Shown here in pieces: positions 1 through 9,545 of a stretch of DNA of 60,000 nt. Every line of letters starts with the position of its first letter. The stretch's first letter is position 1. The notes beneath the pieces were generated by a model. That model was not told where the DNA came from and did no database searches. It saw only the letters and a list, made by a program, of their open reading frames with translations. Made by a program: the position numbers and the translations under genes. The DNA comes from Cryptomeria japonica (taxonomy: Eukaryota > Streptophyta > Pinopsida > Cupressales > Cupressaceae), in the NCBI RefSeq assembly GCF_030272615.1, contig NC_081415.1, positions 506,557,373-506,617,372 of the forward strand, read 5' to 3'.

Positions 1-1202
1 ACCTTGATTAAGAGGAACATTTGTGTTATTTTGAGGTGGAGGATTTTGTCCTGCAAATCGAACCACAGGTTGTGGATTTTGGACAGTTCGAGCATCCACA
101 ACCCCATCGTTGACGATATTCTTATTCTTATTCCAGAAGTTCGGTTTATCGCTATTGAAGCGCGGGCGAGGACCATCTTTGGGTTCATTAAAGATTTTGA
201 TGAGTCCTTTTTTGATGAGTGCCCTTTCACATTTTATACCCTTGGTGATCATATCGTTAAAAGAATTTGTATCTTTGACATCCAGGTGAAATTCCATTTC
301 TTCGTTTAAGTTGGAAATGAAAATTTCCACTAGTTCTCGTTCAGGTAACTGAAGAGAACGTCTGCTAGACATTTGGCGCCATCGTTGTAGGAATACTGAG
401 AATAGTTCACCTGGTTTTTGTTTGGTGTTGCACAGATCAGCCATGGTGATGTCGCGTTCAATGTTATAAGAGTAATGAGATAGGAACTTTTGGATGAGTT
501 CCTCAAATGTTCTAATGCCACCTGGAAGTCGGGAAAACCATGATGTGGTTGTTCCTCCCAAACTTTGGGGAAAAAGGCACATTAGGTATGTGTCCTCATA
601 TGCAACTTCAAGACAAGCGGAATGAAATTCTCGAACATGTCGCGGGGATCTCCCTTTCCTCTATATTTTTTGAATTTTGGTGTTTCGAACCCGCGTGGAA
701 AGGGTGGCATATAAAGATTCCTATCAAACGGATAGGGACAGATGTCGTTAAGGGAGAATTGATTGGTCTTAACACCACTATGAAGTTGTTGGGCGAGATT
801 CTCGACTTGTTGCCGCAACATCTCTATTTCATTTGGAGGAGGAGGTGGTGGGTTACCTCGAGGAATGTTATATCTGACTTGATTTCTACCTCTTTCCTCC
901 TCATGGCGACTTTGTCTTTCTGATGCTTGTCTTAATTGGGCGAGATCAAAGTCAGAGGGGAGTTTGGCTCCTTCTTGAGCAAGTCGTAAAAAGTGAGCAT
1001 CCGCATTGCTCCTTAGTATTTCATCAAATAATCTGTTAAAATGAGGGTTATGCTAAACCCTTTCGATTGTTGAAGGAGTGGGAGTACTTGGGTTTTCATC
1101 ATTCCCATTTCCTCCAAGTGCTTCTTGAAATTCATTGAGGTTGTCCTCTTCTTCCTCAATTTCTATTTCTCGTTGCCTTGATCGTGATCGGGTTTGAGCC
1201 AT
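1..1202 (-). pseudogene. Ty3/gypsy element A Gag, 5' part, decayed and cut by window edge
   Basis: This is the capsid precursor of a minus-strand Ty3/gypsy retrotransposon; Gag packages the element RNA into cytoplasmic particles. The start is the ATG at 1202, followed by a basic and then acidic N-terminus (MAQTRSRSRQREIEIEEEED). The region with GFETPKFKKYRGKGDPRDMF and, further on, ADLCNTKQKPGELFSVFLQR matches the Retrotrans_gag core and aligns with the Gag of elements B and C in this window. A TAG stop lies at 1053-1055 and a one-base frameshift near 632, so the gene is dead. The downstream part (residues after the core, rich in N, P and Q) runs off the left edge, so pol is not visible. The long leader and LTR lie to the right. 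The family assignment is firm; the lineage (Tat/Ogre-like) is inferred from the mobile-domain ORF and long leader of its neighbour. Confidence 0.85.
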
Positions 1203-3881
1203 TTTGTTTGCAAGTTTTGTTTGAAGTTGATTGAAGATGATGATGAGTTTTTTTTTTTTGATGAAGGATTGATGGTTGGTGATTTGTGTTGTATGTAGAT
1301 CTCTAGCACTCTAAGGTAGATGTAACCGAAATTCTTTTTTTTTTGAATTACTTGTTTGTTTTGAGGAGTTTGGATGTGATAAGGTGTAGAGAAATCTGAG
1401 ATGTGTTAAAGATTTTGACTACCTAGCAATGAGAGGATTCACTCATGAACTAGTTTTAACCTGCGTAGATGTGTCTCTTAGGATGAGCTTATCCTAGATG
1501 TAGAAACAATCTAAAAAATGATGTGATGTGTTTGATTTCAAGCAATATCTAAAAAGGAATATTGGGACAATAACCTCTTAATGTTTTGAGAGTTTTGGGA
1601 TGAATTGATGATGGAATAATGATGTATGAATGAGATGATGGATGTTTTGTTTTCAACTTCAATAAAAACTTTGTGTTACAAATGGAACAAACTCTATCTC
1701 TTCCCTTTTAGGTGTTGGTGGCACTTCTCGAGCTGTGTTGTAGGTGATACAGATGTTTGGGAAGAAGTTGGGATTAATCTTTCCTCCTTGATTTTTGTGA
1801 TAACTCAGAGCTCTATATTGCATAAAAGCTCTGCTGTTCAATGATTCTGAATCAAACTCGTTTGTTTTACCTTGAAGGTATAGACGCATGCGATGTAGAA
1901 AGACTCTATGTGAGACAAAAATTTGTCTATTGAGATAGAAGAATTTCCTCCTTTTGATTAAAGCCTTTGAGCTTAGTGGTCTCCTTTTCAAGGTGATATT
2001 CTGATGACACTTCTTCTTTCGCAAGATGTGAAGAATGGTCATAAATTTTTGACTCTTTGTTGTTTGCACTTTGTTTTTGGTATTTTTGGTTGTGTTGACA
2101 GATGTTGGATGAATACTTTGTTTTTGGGATTGATTTTCTGATTTTTCTTTGACAAGAAAACAAAGCAAGTACACAAACACAAAATTGTAGCCTCAAAGGC
2201 ACAAATGAGTATGGGTCTAGATCAACCCAATCCTTGGACTTGTTTTTGACCCTTCCTTTAGATGTATTTTAAGGTGTATTTCCAAAGCCTGAAGTCGGCT
2301 CAATTCGTACTAGGTCTGTAAAACGAACACACTTCAAACACTTTTTATCCCTATGGTCAAATGGCCAGTTGTGATAAATTTAGCCCACATCTTGATATTT
2401 CTTCGACTTTGGTACTACATACCTTATGAATCCCGCTGTGGCAGGTAAGGATGTGATATACTAAGTCTTGCACGAGCATAACAAATAGATGATCCCTATG
2501 ATGGGGGAGTCACCACTTTTATCAAGCCACAAGTGACTTTTCAAAAAGCTATGTTTCTACTCAAGGAAATATGTATGGTGAGTATCTTGGGAGCAAAACC
2601 TTCTATGCTCTTGCACTAAATTATACCTCAAATATCCTCAATCAATAGAACAGGTGGGCTACTACTTAAAGATGTTTAGTCATGTTCGATGGCTTTGGAC
2701 ATAAGTTCATTCTGCAGTGACTCACTTAAGAGCCTTGTAACTGGTGGTGGGGCCCATTTGTCCTTTCGGCCAGTTACACTGTAGGAACAGCTATACCCAA
2801 GGCTACAGCTTTCGCTCTCACCTGATTTCTATAGCGGCTCGAAGGATTTACCGCTCGAGCTCGTTCCCAAGAGTATCGATCCCTTGGCAGGCCTCTCTTA
2901 AAAAATAAAATTTTGAGTGTTACTAACACTTTTCTCTTGCACCTAGGACCACGAAAGCCAAGGGAGAGGATAGTGTGTGTTAGAAGTAGGTCCACTTGAC
3001 TGACTTTTGTGCACAAGCGTGCCAAACACGAAATTCACTTGTTCTTTTTAATCCAACATTTGCAAAGATGATCTAACTATTTGGAGATGTTGCTCCAACA
3101 GCCATGGTGTTCATTTTAACTTCAAAGCAATATGTTTTGTAATCTAGAAGTTGAAAGTCCTGGTCAACTTAATGAAAAACACGATTGCATGAAGGAAAAT
3201 TTGTTTTTGCCAAAAATAAAGACAAGTGGATTGTTCTTTTTACTGCACTAGAAATTTGAAGTGTGGATTGTGATTTTTAAGTCCCAATTGATGCAAGAAA
3301 GAAAGTTTGTTTTGTTGATTTTAAGCACCAAATAAAAATGAGGCCTAACTAGAAAACAATGAAAAACTCTTTTTTTTTTTTTTTGTTTTTAAGTTCTTTT
3401 TAAGCACTAAATGAAATTTTTTTTGTGATTTTTGTTGTGTTGTTTAACTTGCACAAAAGAAATAAGTTAATAAAATCGATGCTCAAAGAGGGGGGCTTCC
3501 ACAAGCCTAATTCTTGATTTTTCGGTTACAAGTCCATTTGGGCGACACTCTGTCGCAATAGCGCTATTCTGTGTTTTTACAGAAGCGCTGATTAATACAA
3601 TAGCGCTAGTCTGCGTGAGCAGAAGCGCTAATTTAAACAGTAGCACTGAAAGAAAAGAAAATCCCGAGAAAACAAGAGCGCTAGAAGTGTGTCAATAGCG
3701 CCGAAACAGTGACAATAGCGCTAGAATGTTGTCAATAGCGCTGAAACATTTTTAATAGCGCTATTTTAGGGTCAATAGCGCTAAAAGAAAATTTTCAATA
3801 GCGCTAAAACGAGTTCAATAGCGCCGAAGCGCGACCTGTGTGGCAATTTCAACAAGCAAAATGTTAATTTCATAAAAAAAT
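1203..3881 (-). other. Untranslated leader of gypsy element A (about 2.7 kb)
   Basis: No supported coding sequence lies between the gag start and the primer-binding site. The leader is AT-rich with homopolymer runs (3370-3384) and ends in the AGCGCT array. Part of it (about 2880-3080) resembles the leader of element C at about 23160-23345, including the block around caaacacgaa. Leaders of similar length, 2.6-2.7 kb, occur in B and in C once its solo LTR is removed, so the unusually long leader is a property of this group. Short ORFs here look like noise. Confidence 0.7.
3560..3825. repeat. Phased AGCGCT array 1 (leader side of the PBS)
   Basis: The palindrome AGCGCT starts at 3560, 3584, 3602, 3624, 3677, 3717, 3737, 3757, 3777 and 3800. 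One-base variants start at 3642, 3697 and 3820. From 3677 to 3777 the units (one of them AGCGCC) fall exactly every 20 bp. On the plus strand most units read CAATAGCGCTA-like, so the palindrome has an asymmetric CAAT flank. The array ends about 55 bp before the primer-binding site. Its function is unknown; two-turn helical spacing would suit cooperative protein binding, which is inference. Confidence 0.9.
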
Positions 3882-3921
3882 GATCAGAAGGTTGCGTGTT
3901 CGATTCACGTCGGGTTCACCA
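3882..3921 (-). promoter_or_regulatory. Primer-binding site of element A, 40-nt match to plant tRNA-Trp
   Basis: The plus strand reads as the 3' part of a tRNA: a T-loop gttcgattc, then cgtcgggttca and CCA. From memory of plant nuclear tRNA-Trp(CCA), the match covers everything from just 3' of the anticodon to the added CCA. The minus strand of the element therefore carries the complement, as expected for a reverse-transcription primer site. It sits 2 nt from the LTR edge. A normal PBS is 8 to 18 nt, so a match of about 40 nt is unusual. Confidence 0.85.
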
Positions 3922-3923
3922 AA

Positions 3924-5362
3924 TGATGCCCTCCTAAATGGCACAATTGTTAGTTCAAGATCAAACAACACAAAACACACAAGATGTTAGAGTTAGTCAA
4001 TCAAAAACCAAAACAAATGAAGGCATTCCAAGAGAGATACTAAAAACACATGCTAATGAATCTAACTAAAGAAGTAAGACAATGAGACATCTCCAACTAT
4101 CTCCTAGCATGAGATTAGCTCCTTCTCCCTTGTTCCTCTCCTCTCCAAGTTCCAAAATAGTGTAGCTCTCAGCAGCTTTTTGCACTATGGATGCTTATGG
4201 AGGATTGAGATTTGTAGAATAGCTCCAAACATGAAATGAAAAGCTATTTTTAATGCTAAAATGATTGATTTTACCAAAAAGACAATATTTAGTTATGCTA
4301 TGCTAAATGCTCTCTAAAATGGCTATAGTCTAAATGCTTACAAGTTTTTAGGATCTGGATTATGAAGGAATGGGCTCTATTTATAGAAAAAATGGAGCAA
4401 TGGATGGCCAGGATTGAAGGGTTTAATCAAGGGTCAAGCTTGAAAGTTGGGGATCCATGTGCACAATTTGCACCAATAAAATAGTGACAAGTGTCAACAC
4501 AGGATTGGGTTGAGAGAAGAGGTTGGAGGCATTAAAGGCCTGAGAAGACCTCATGGTTATCTAGAAGGTAAGGGTCAAGCCTAAATTAGGATTACCCACT
4601 GGATTAGGAGTTAATCCAAGGATAAACCTTTGTGCAAATGATTAAGAGATAATCATGGTCAAAGCATTAATGACCTGATGAGACCCTTGGGTTGGGTAGA
4701 GGTTGAGTCAAAACAAATGTTTTAACCATGTAGGAGGGTTTGGGTTAACCATTAATGGTTATTGGAGACTTTGGGGATTAAGTGGTTGAAAGTTGGAAGC
4801 CTTTAATGGTTTTCAAAGACTTTGGGGTTTTTGGTGGTTGAAGGTTGAAAACCTTCAATGGTTATCCAAGACTTTGGGCCATTTGAGAAGTGACTCCCTT
4901 TTGCTTATGAATGTGACAATAATTAGGGGATGGATTAGGCTAATTAGGAAGGGGTTAGAAGAATCTAGAAGGGGATTAGATTTTGCAAGTGGATTTGGTG
5001 GGTGAGGGAAAATAGGATTTTATTTAAAATAAAAATTCATTTATTTCAAAATGTGTGCAAGTTGCATTTGTAGGAAAATGCAAGTGGGGTGGGGATAATG
5101 ATTTAAATAAATGTTTTATTTAATTTATTTAAAAGAGGAAAAGGGGGATTTAATTAAATAAATTGATTTTATTTATTTAATTGATTTGTATTTGGTTTAA
5201 TGAATTAATTAAAATAAATTGAATAATTTATTTAATTAATAGAAGAATGTTTGGGGATAAATTAATTAAATATTAATTTAATTAACTGATGGCTAGTGGA
5301 TTTTTAATCAAATAAATACGAAATATTCATTTAATTAAGCTGGACAGATTTATGTGACTACA
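3924..5362 (-). repeat. LTR of A-family gypsy element, 1439 bp, shared by two internal regions
   Basis: The LTR starts TG on the plus strand, 2 nt after the PBS, and ends TACA at 5362. Read on the element strand it begins TGTAGTCACATAAATCTG. A TATA box lies at 4378-4385. The right half is very AT-rich with TTAATTAAAT-type runs, as is the LTR of element D at 27110, whose first 60 bp are clearly related. The left side carries a primer-binding site and leader, while the right side carries a polypurine tract. One LTR thus serves as the 5' LTR of the left copy and the 3' LTR of the right copy. Confidence 0.85.
4378..4385 (-). promoter_or_regulatory. TATA box in LTR A
   Basis: TATAAATA on the minus strand, in the context CTATAAATAGAGCCC. 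The LTRs of B, C and D have a TATA motif in similar surroundings, followed by a purine-rich stretch, which supports a conserved Pol II promoter for the element transcript. Confidence 0.6.
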
Positions 5363-5375
5363 TTTGCCCCTCTTT
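5363..5375 (-). other. Polypurine tract of a right-hand A-family copy
   Basis: On the minus strand the sequence AAAGAGGGGCAAA directly abuts the start of the LTR (TGTAGTC). The same tract with the same upstream words (CCATCTCAAAGAGGGGCAAA) precedes the element D LTR at 27110. This is the plus-strand primer of reverse transcription and marks 5363 onward as the 3' end of an internal region. Confidence 0.85.
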
Positions 5376-6427
5376 GAGATGGTGCGGTTTATTGCGTCGT
5401 TTCAAAGAAAGAAAAATAGGTGTGAAGAAATGCCCCATAAAATGTAAATTTAATGGGTGGTATGCCCTCTCGAGAGATGGGCCGAAAAATTTCGAAAAAT
5501 CGGGCGATCTCTCGAAAAAGAATGAAAATTGGCAGGGTGATAGAAGAGAAGAAGTTAGGTATACTGGTTAAAAATAGAAGAAATCGGGGGAAACATGGAG
5601 AAATGGGGGGCTCGGGAAGTTCACGGGGACCACGGCGATGAGCGGGGCGAAGTTACGGTGACGGCGGGGGGTATAAATGGGGTGAAAGGGGGGAAAGTAG
5701 GATCATTTGTGACCGCGACCAGTTGAAAACTATAGCTCTGACAGTGACATTTGGAGGAGCAAGGAGGAGCTACGATGCCGTTTCCGATCACCGAGCACCG
5801 ATTTGAGCGAGTCCGCCGGTACCAGCGCCCAGCCGACTATGGACCAGCGGTACGCAAATTCGAAAACTCACTTTTTATGCATTTTTGATATGTTTTTAGC
5901 TTAGTCCAAGTCAAGTCGGAGCAAGAGCGCTGGAACTAGATTTTTAGCGCTTTTGCTCCATGAACTAGCGCTATTGTGCCGCAATAGCGCTTTTGTAGGT
6001 TAGTTTTAGCGCTTTTGAATGTATTAGCGCTTTTGCAGGCAAGTTTGAACGCTTTTGATAAAGTAGCGCTACGGTATAGTTAATTGAGCGCTATTGACTC
6101 GTAATAGCGCTATTGTAGAGTGGTTTTAGCGCGTTTGTTTTTGTAGCGCTATTGTAGGGCTGTTTGAGCGCTATTGATGTTGTTGTAGCGCTATTGTTCA
6201 GAATGAGCGCTATTGTAATTTAAATAGCGCTTTTGCCTTAGGATAACAAGATGCCCCAGTTTCGGACAAAACAAATCTCCTGATGCCTAGCGATTGATGG
6301 ATGATGAGGTGAAGTGGGAGTTGTTTTGAACCATAGCAGCCCGATGAGACTTAGGTCATTTGTTAGGATAAATGCCTGTTGAAGTCTAGGCGGCCATGAT
6401 TGCTTACCTGTTGAGACCCGAAGATAC
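5376..6427 (-). other. 3' internal noncoding region of an A-family element
   Basis: Region between the polypurine tract and the mobile-domain ORF. Its first 200 bp align with the sequence just before the LTR of element D (words such as gagagatc, gagggcatacc and ggggcat on the element strand). It contains a G-rich stretch at 5570-5700 and then AGCGCT array 2. No coding sequence is supported; short ORFs at 5374-5641 come from the G-rich part. Confidence 0.65.
5926..6231. repeat. Phased AGCGCT array 2 (next to mobile-domain ORF)
   Basis: Fourteen perfect AGCGCT hexamers start at 5926, 5946, 5967, 5986, 6008, 6026, 6065, 6087, 6106, 6145, 6167, 6187, 6206 and 6226, with near copies at about 6048 (AACGCT) and 6128 (AGCGCG). 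Sixteen sites over 300 bp give a mean step of 20.0 bp (range 17 to 22). The usual flank on the plus strand is AGCGCTATTG or AGCGCTTTTG, the reverse of array 1, so the two arrays are inverted relative to each other. Spacer sequences differ, so this is not a simple tandem duplication. Confidence 0.92.
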
Positions 6428-7027
6428 TTGATCAAAGTATCTGATGATAGTCTAGGTTTAAACTTAAGAAAGTTTGATAACAAAACAACTGATGGTGTTT
6501 GGATGAACGTCTATGTGCAGGAGGATCTGCGCGTGTTGCAGTTACGCGAGCGCCACCCCGCGACACAGGGATTGCGGGATCGATTGACGCAGATAGAGAT
6601 TGATTGTATTGCGGCTACTGGCCTCTACGAGGTGATGCATATGCCCGTGATTCGGATGAATCACGGCCTGATCACAGCATTGGCAGAGCGATGGCACAGT
6701 GAGACGTGCACGTTCCATCTGGCCCAGGGCGAGATGATGGTGACTTTAGAGGACGTGTGGCGTATCCTTCAGATTCCGATTCGGGGTCAGCTGGTGACAT
6801 ATGATCGATCTTGGGGGACGGTGTCTTGCCAGAGGATTTTTGATGAGGATGTATACATCGATGATGGCTCGATCGCATGGGAGGATATAGCGGCACTATA
6901 TGAGCCCCTTCCAGCAGTATTGTCAGGGATCGTCGGAGGACTTCTGTGTCCCGACAGGCGGTCACATGGATTGGCGGTCGGGTGGGGACAGGTTATAGAG
7001 ATGATGGTGACTGAGGGGACCCAATAA
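6428..7027 (+). CDS. Plant mobile domain (PMD) ORF, antisense to its retrotransposon, C-terminally truncated
   Basis: An open frame of 199 residues runs antisense to the element. Residues about 30-130 match the plant mobile domain (aminotransferase-like, PF10536, as in MAIL1-type proteins): a segment with GLYEVMHMPVIRMNHGLI, then ERWHSETCTFHLAQGEMMVT and LEDVWRILQIPIRGQLV. These are the family's hallmarks: a W-x-x-E-T-x-T-F-like block, GEM-x-x-TLEDV, and a helix ending in Pxx G. The domain is usually about 350 residues, so half is missing. The frame stops just where homology changes to gypsy B pol. The ATG at 6428 may not be the true start: a splice-acceptor-like tatgtgcag precedes the domain at about 6510-6520. 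Composition is clearly more GC-rich than the surroundings. Antisense PMD ORFs near the 3' LTR are known in some plant Ty3/gypsy elements; their role is unknown. Confidence 0.8.
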   Translation: MIKVSDDSLGLNLRKFDNKTTDGVWMNVYVQEDLRVLQLRERHPATQGLRDRLTQIEIDCIAATGLYEVMHMPVIRMNHGLITALAERWHSETCTFHLAQGEMMVTLEDVWRILQIPIRGQLVTYDRSWGTVSCQRIFDEDVYIDDGSIAWEDIAALYEPLPAVLSGIVGGLLCPDRRSHGLAVGWGQVIEMMVTEGTQ

Positions 7028-7029
7028 TG

Positions 7030-9545
7030 CCCCCGACGCCATTGCAGTAGCACATATATACAAAATAAGGGGTTTTCCAGGAGCAGGAGGCATCAATACC
7101 GGAGGTGATGCTAGATATTCTTTTAGTTTCTCAAACGCCTTTTGGCATAAGCAGTCCCATTTGAATTTTGTGTCCTTGCACAAGAGGTGTGCAAATGGAT
7201 GACACTTATCTGCTAGTTGTGAAATGAAACGTCTGACAGACTGGAGTTTTCCCTAGAGACTGCATAGTTGTCTGAGAGTTTTTGGTGGAGGCATTTCCAT
7301 TATAGCTTTTACTTTTGCAAGATCGACCTCGATGCCTCTGTGGGAAACAATGAATCCTAATAGTTTTCCCGATGTGACTCCAAACACACACTTTTTTAGA
7401 TTCAACTGTAGTTTGTATTTTTCTACTCTTTCAAAGATCTGCTTTAGAATGGGGATGTGTTCTTTTCTTGTCTTAGATTTGCCTAGCAGATCATCCACAT
7501 AGTCCTCCATAATTTTGTGTAAGAGGTCGTGAAAAATTGTTGTCATTGCACGTTGGTATGTAGCTCCAGCATTTTTGAGACCAAAAGGCATGACCCGATA
7601 ATAAAAAGTCCCCCATGGTGTTGTGAATGCAGTTGTATGATGATCCTCGTCTGCAATCCTGATTTGGTTGTATCCAGAGAATCCGTCCATAAGCGACAAC
7701 ATCTCATGTCCTATTGTAAGGTCTACAATCATATCTATGTTTGGGAGCGGGAAATCATCTTTAGGACAAGCTATATTTAGATCTCAAAAATCTGTGCAAA
7801 TGCGGATGCCCCCAGCAGGTTTTCTGACAAGTACAATGTTGGAGACCCATTCAGCATAATCTATTGGTTTGATCAATTCTGCGTCTAACATCTTTTGGAG
7901 TTCCGCCTTGACCAGGAGTGCAATTTGTGGGTGCATTTTGCGCAATTTTTGTTTTACAGGTTTTGCGTCTGGGTAGACGGTGAGATTGTGAACCACCAAG
8001 GTAGGATCCAACCCTGGCATATCGGAATAGGACCATGCAAAATTGATTTTTACCTCTGTAAGGAAGTTGATGAAGTCTTGTTTCTCTATTTCTGTGAGGG
8101 ATTTGGCAATAAGCACATTTTTCGGAATGACTTCGGTGCCCATGTTGATGTTGTCTGTTTCTTCTATCAACAAATTTGATTTGTCCTATGGAAGGTAACC
8201 AATGGTAGGGAGGTCAAATCCCTCATCAATAAGTGCCTTTTCCAGGTTTTCACTTTCGGATACGCCCTTTGTTTTTATTTTTTGCTCATCCAAAGGTGCC
8301 TCAGGGAGGTTTTCACCTAGGGAATCATGTCTTTTCCTTTTATTGACCTGACTACCAAAGTATCCATTTTTGTGTAGTTGAATACCCTCGATTTTGTTAC
8401 AATCTTCCAGATTTTGCGATGTCAGGAGAGCAATGAGAGCATTATCGTCAGCGCAGATATCTAAAGTGGGTTTGTCTCGTTGGCCCCAGTCAATGAGTTC
8501 AGGATGGACAAGATGTAGGTCATGTGAAGTGGGAAGGGTTACGAGGGTGATGGTATTGATGTAAGCCTCCAAGAAGATATCTTTCTCGTATTCATAAGGC
8601 ATTTCGTAGAATTCCTCTTTGTCAGCGCTTTCAATATCCGAAGAAGGACTAGAAGGGGCACCAACAATGGTAATCTTAGGCACCAGGGTGTACCCCAAGC
8701 CTCTGTTGTATTTGTAGGAGATAGGATTTATGGGTGCTTTTCTTCCTTTCTCCTCTGGTCATAGGCCGTGTCCTTTGTAACCCATTTTTTTAACTATGGC
8801 AGATGCTTTTGGGTACATTTTTTTGGATATTCTTGCTGGATCTTCATCCTCTTCCCTATACAGCCATGAAGAGATATTTGCTTTGAGGCTCTCATTATCA
8901 AGTGGACCCCATTGTTGGAAGGTGTTGTTTTGGCATTGCATGACTGGTTTTGGGTCCTTTTTGAGCTCTTTTGGTTTGCCAAATGACTTAGGAGAGAGAG
9001 GGAGGTTGCCTATCAATAAGACGTCCTCCAATTTGTATTCTCCACAACCATTGTACAAGATCTTGATTTGATTATTTGGTTGGGATGATGTGGAGGCAAC
9101 ATTTGATGTGTCAGATGGAGGCATTGGCGAGGGTCTATTTAGTGGGCAATGATACAGATGCTTCCCCTCTAATAGTTTGTAATATTGAAAAGGTTGGGGA
9201 TCACCTTTGATAGTGATCACTCTTCGATTATAGGGGAATTTGATGCATTGGTGATAGGTGGAGGGTACGACCTGCAAAAAATGAATCCATGGTCTCTCGA
9301 GGAGAATGTTGTAGGGGAGATCAAGATCTAGTACTTGGAAAGGGGTTTCAATTGTAATGGGGCCCACTTGAAGAGGTAAGGTGATCATGCCCTTTGAAAT
9401 TCTTTCTGCATCATCATATGCCTTTATTGTGATCCTTCCTGATGTGTTTATCAGATCCTCAGAAAGTCCCAATTGTTTTATTAATTTGTATGTGCACAGA
9501 TTAAGCCCGGATACACCGTCTATCAGGATACGTTTGACCTTGTCT
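7030..9545 (-). pseudogene. Gypsy B pol: protease, RT and start of RNase H; integrase absent
   Basis: One reading frame covers the protease to the RNase H start, broken by stops at 8756-8758 (TGA), 8183-8185 (TAG), 7781-7783 (TGA) and 7250-7252 (TAG). All four fit CGA to TGA or CAG to TAG changes. Protease: LIDGVSGLNLCTYKLIKQLG near 9475-9540, where the second glycine of the D-G-G/S type active site is valine. RT: AELIKPIDYAEWVSNIVLVR and MDGFSGYNQIRIADEDHHTT, then MEDYVDDLLGKSKTRKEHI, the catalytic YVDD being near 7490-7510. RNase H begins (LILYICATAMASGALLG) and breaks off at about 7030. The rest of RNase H and all of integrase are missing. Beyond the break lies an unrelated A-family 3' end. 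The gag lies upstream at higher coordinates, with a frameshift near 9545. Confidence 0.88.

Noticed and set aside
1659-2202. Minus-strand ORFs of 91 and 173 codons in the A leader
   Set aside because: Lysine/serine-rich, overlapping in two frames, no domain, and located in an element leader.
3882-3921. A tRNA-Trp gene
   Set aside because: Only the 3' part is present, it includes a CCA end that plant genes do not encode, and it abuts an LTR, so it is a primer-binding site.
3560-6231. CRISPR-like arrays from regularly spaced AGCGCT
   Set aside because: The repeat is 6 bp with variable spacers of about 14 bp inside a plant retrotransposon; no cas genes exist and the context is eukaryotic.
6428-7027. 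A host MAIL1-type gene
   Set aside because: It is half a domain, ends at a transposon junction, and lies antisense between the 3' end and pol sequences of gypsy elements.
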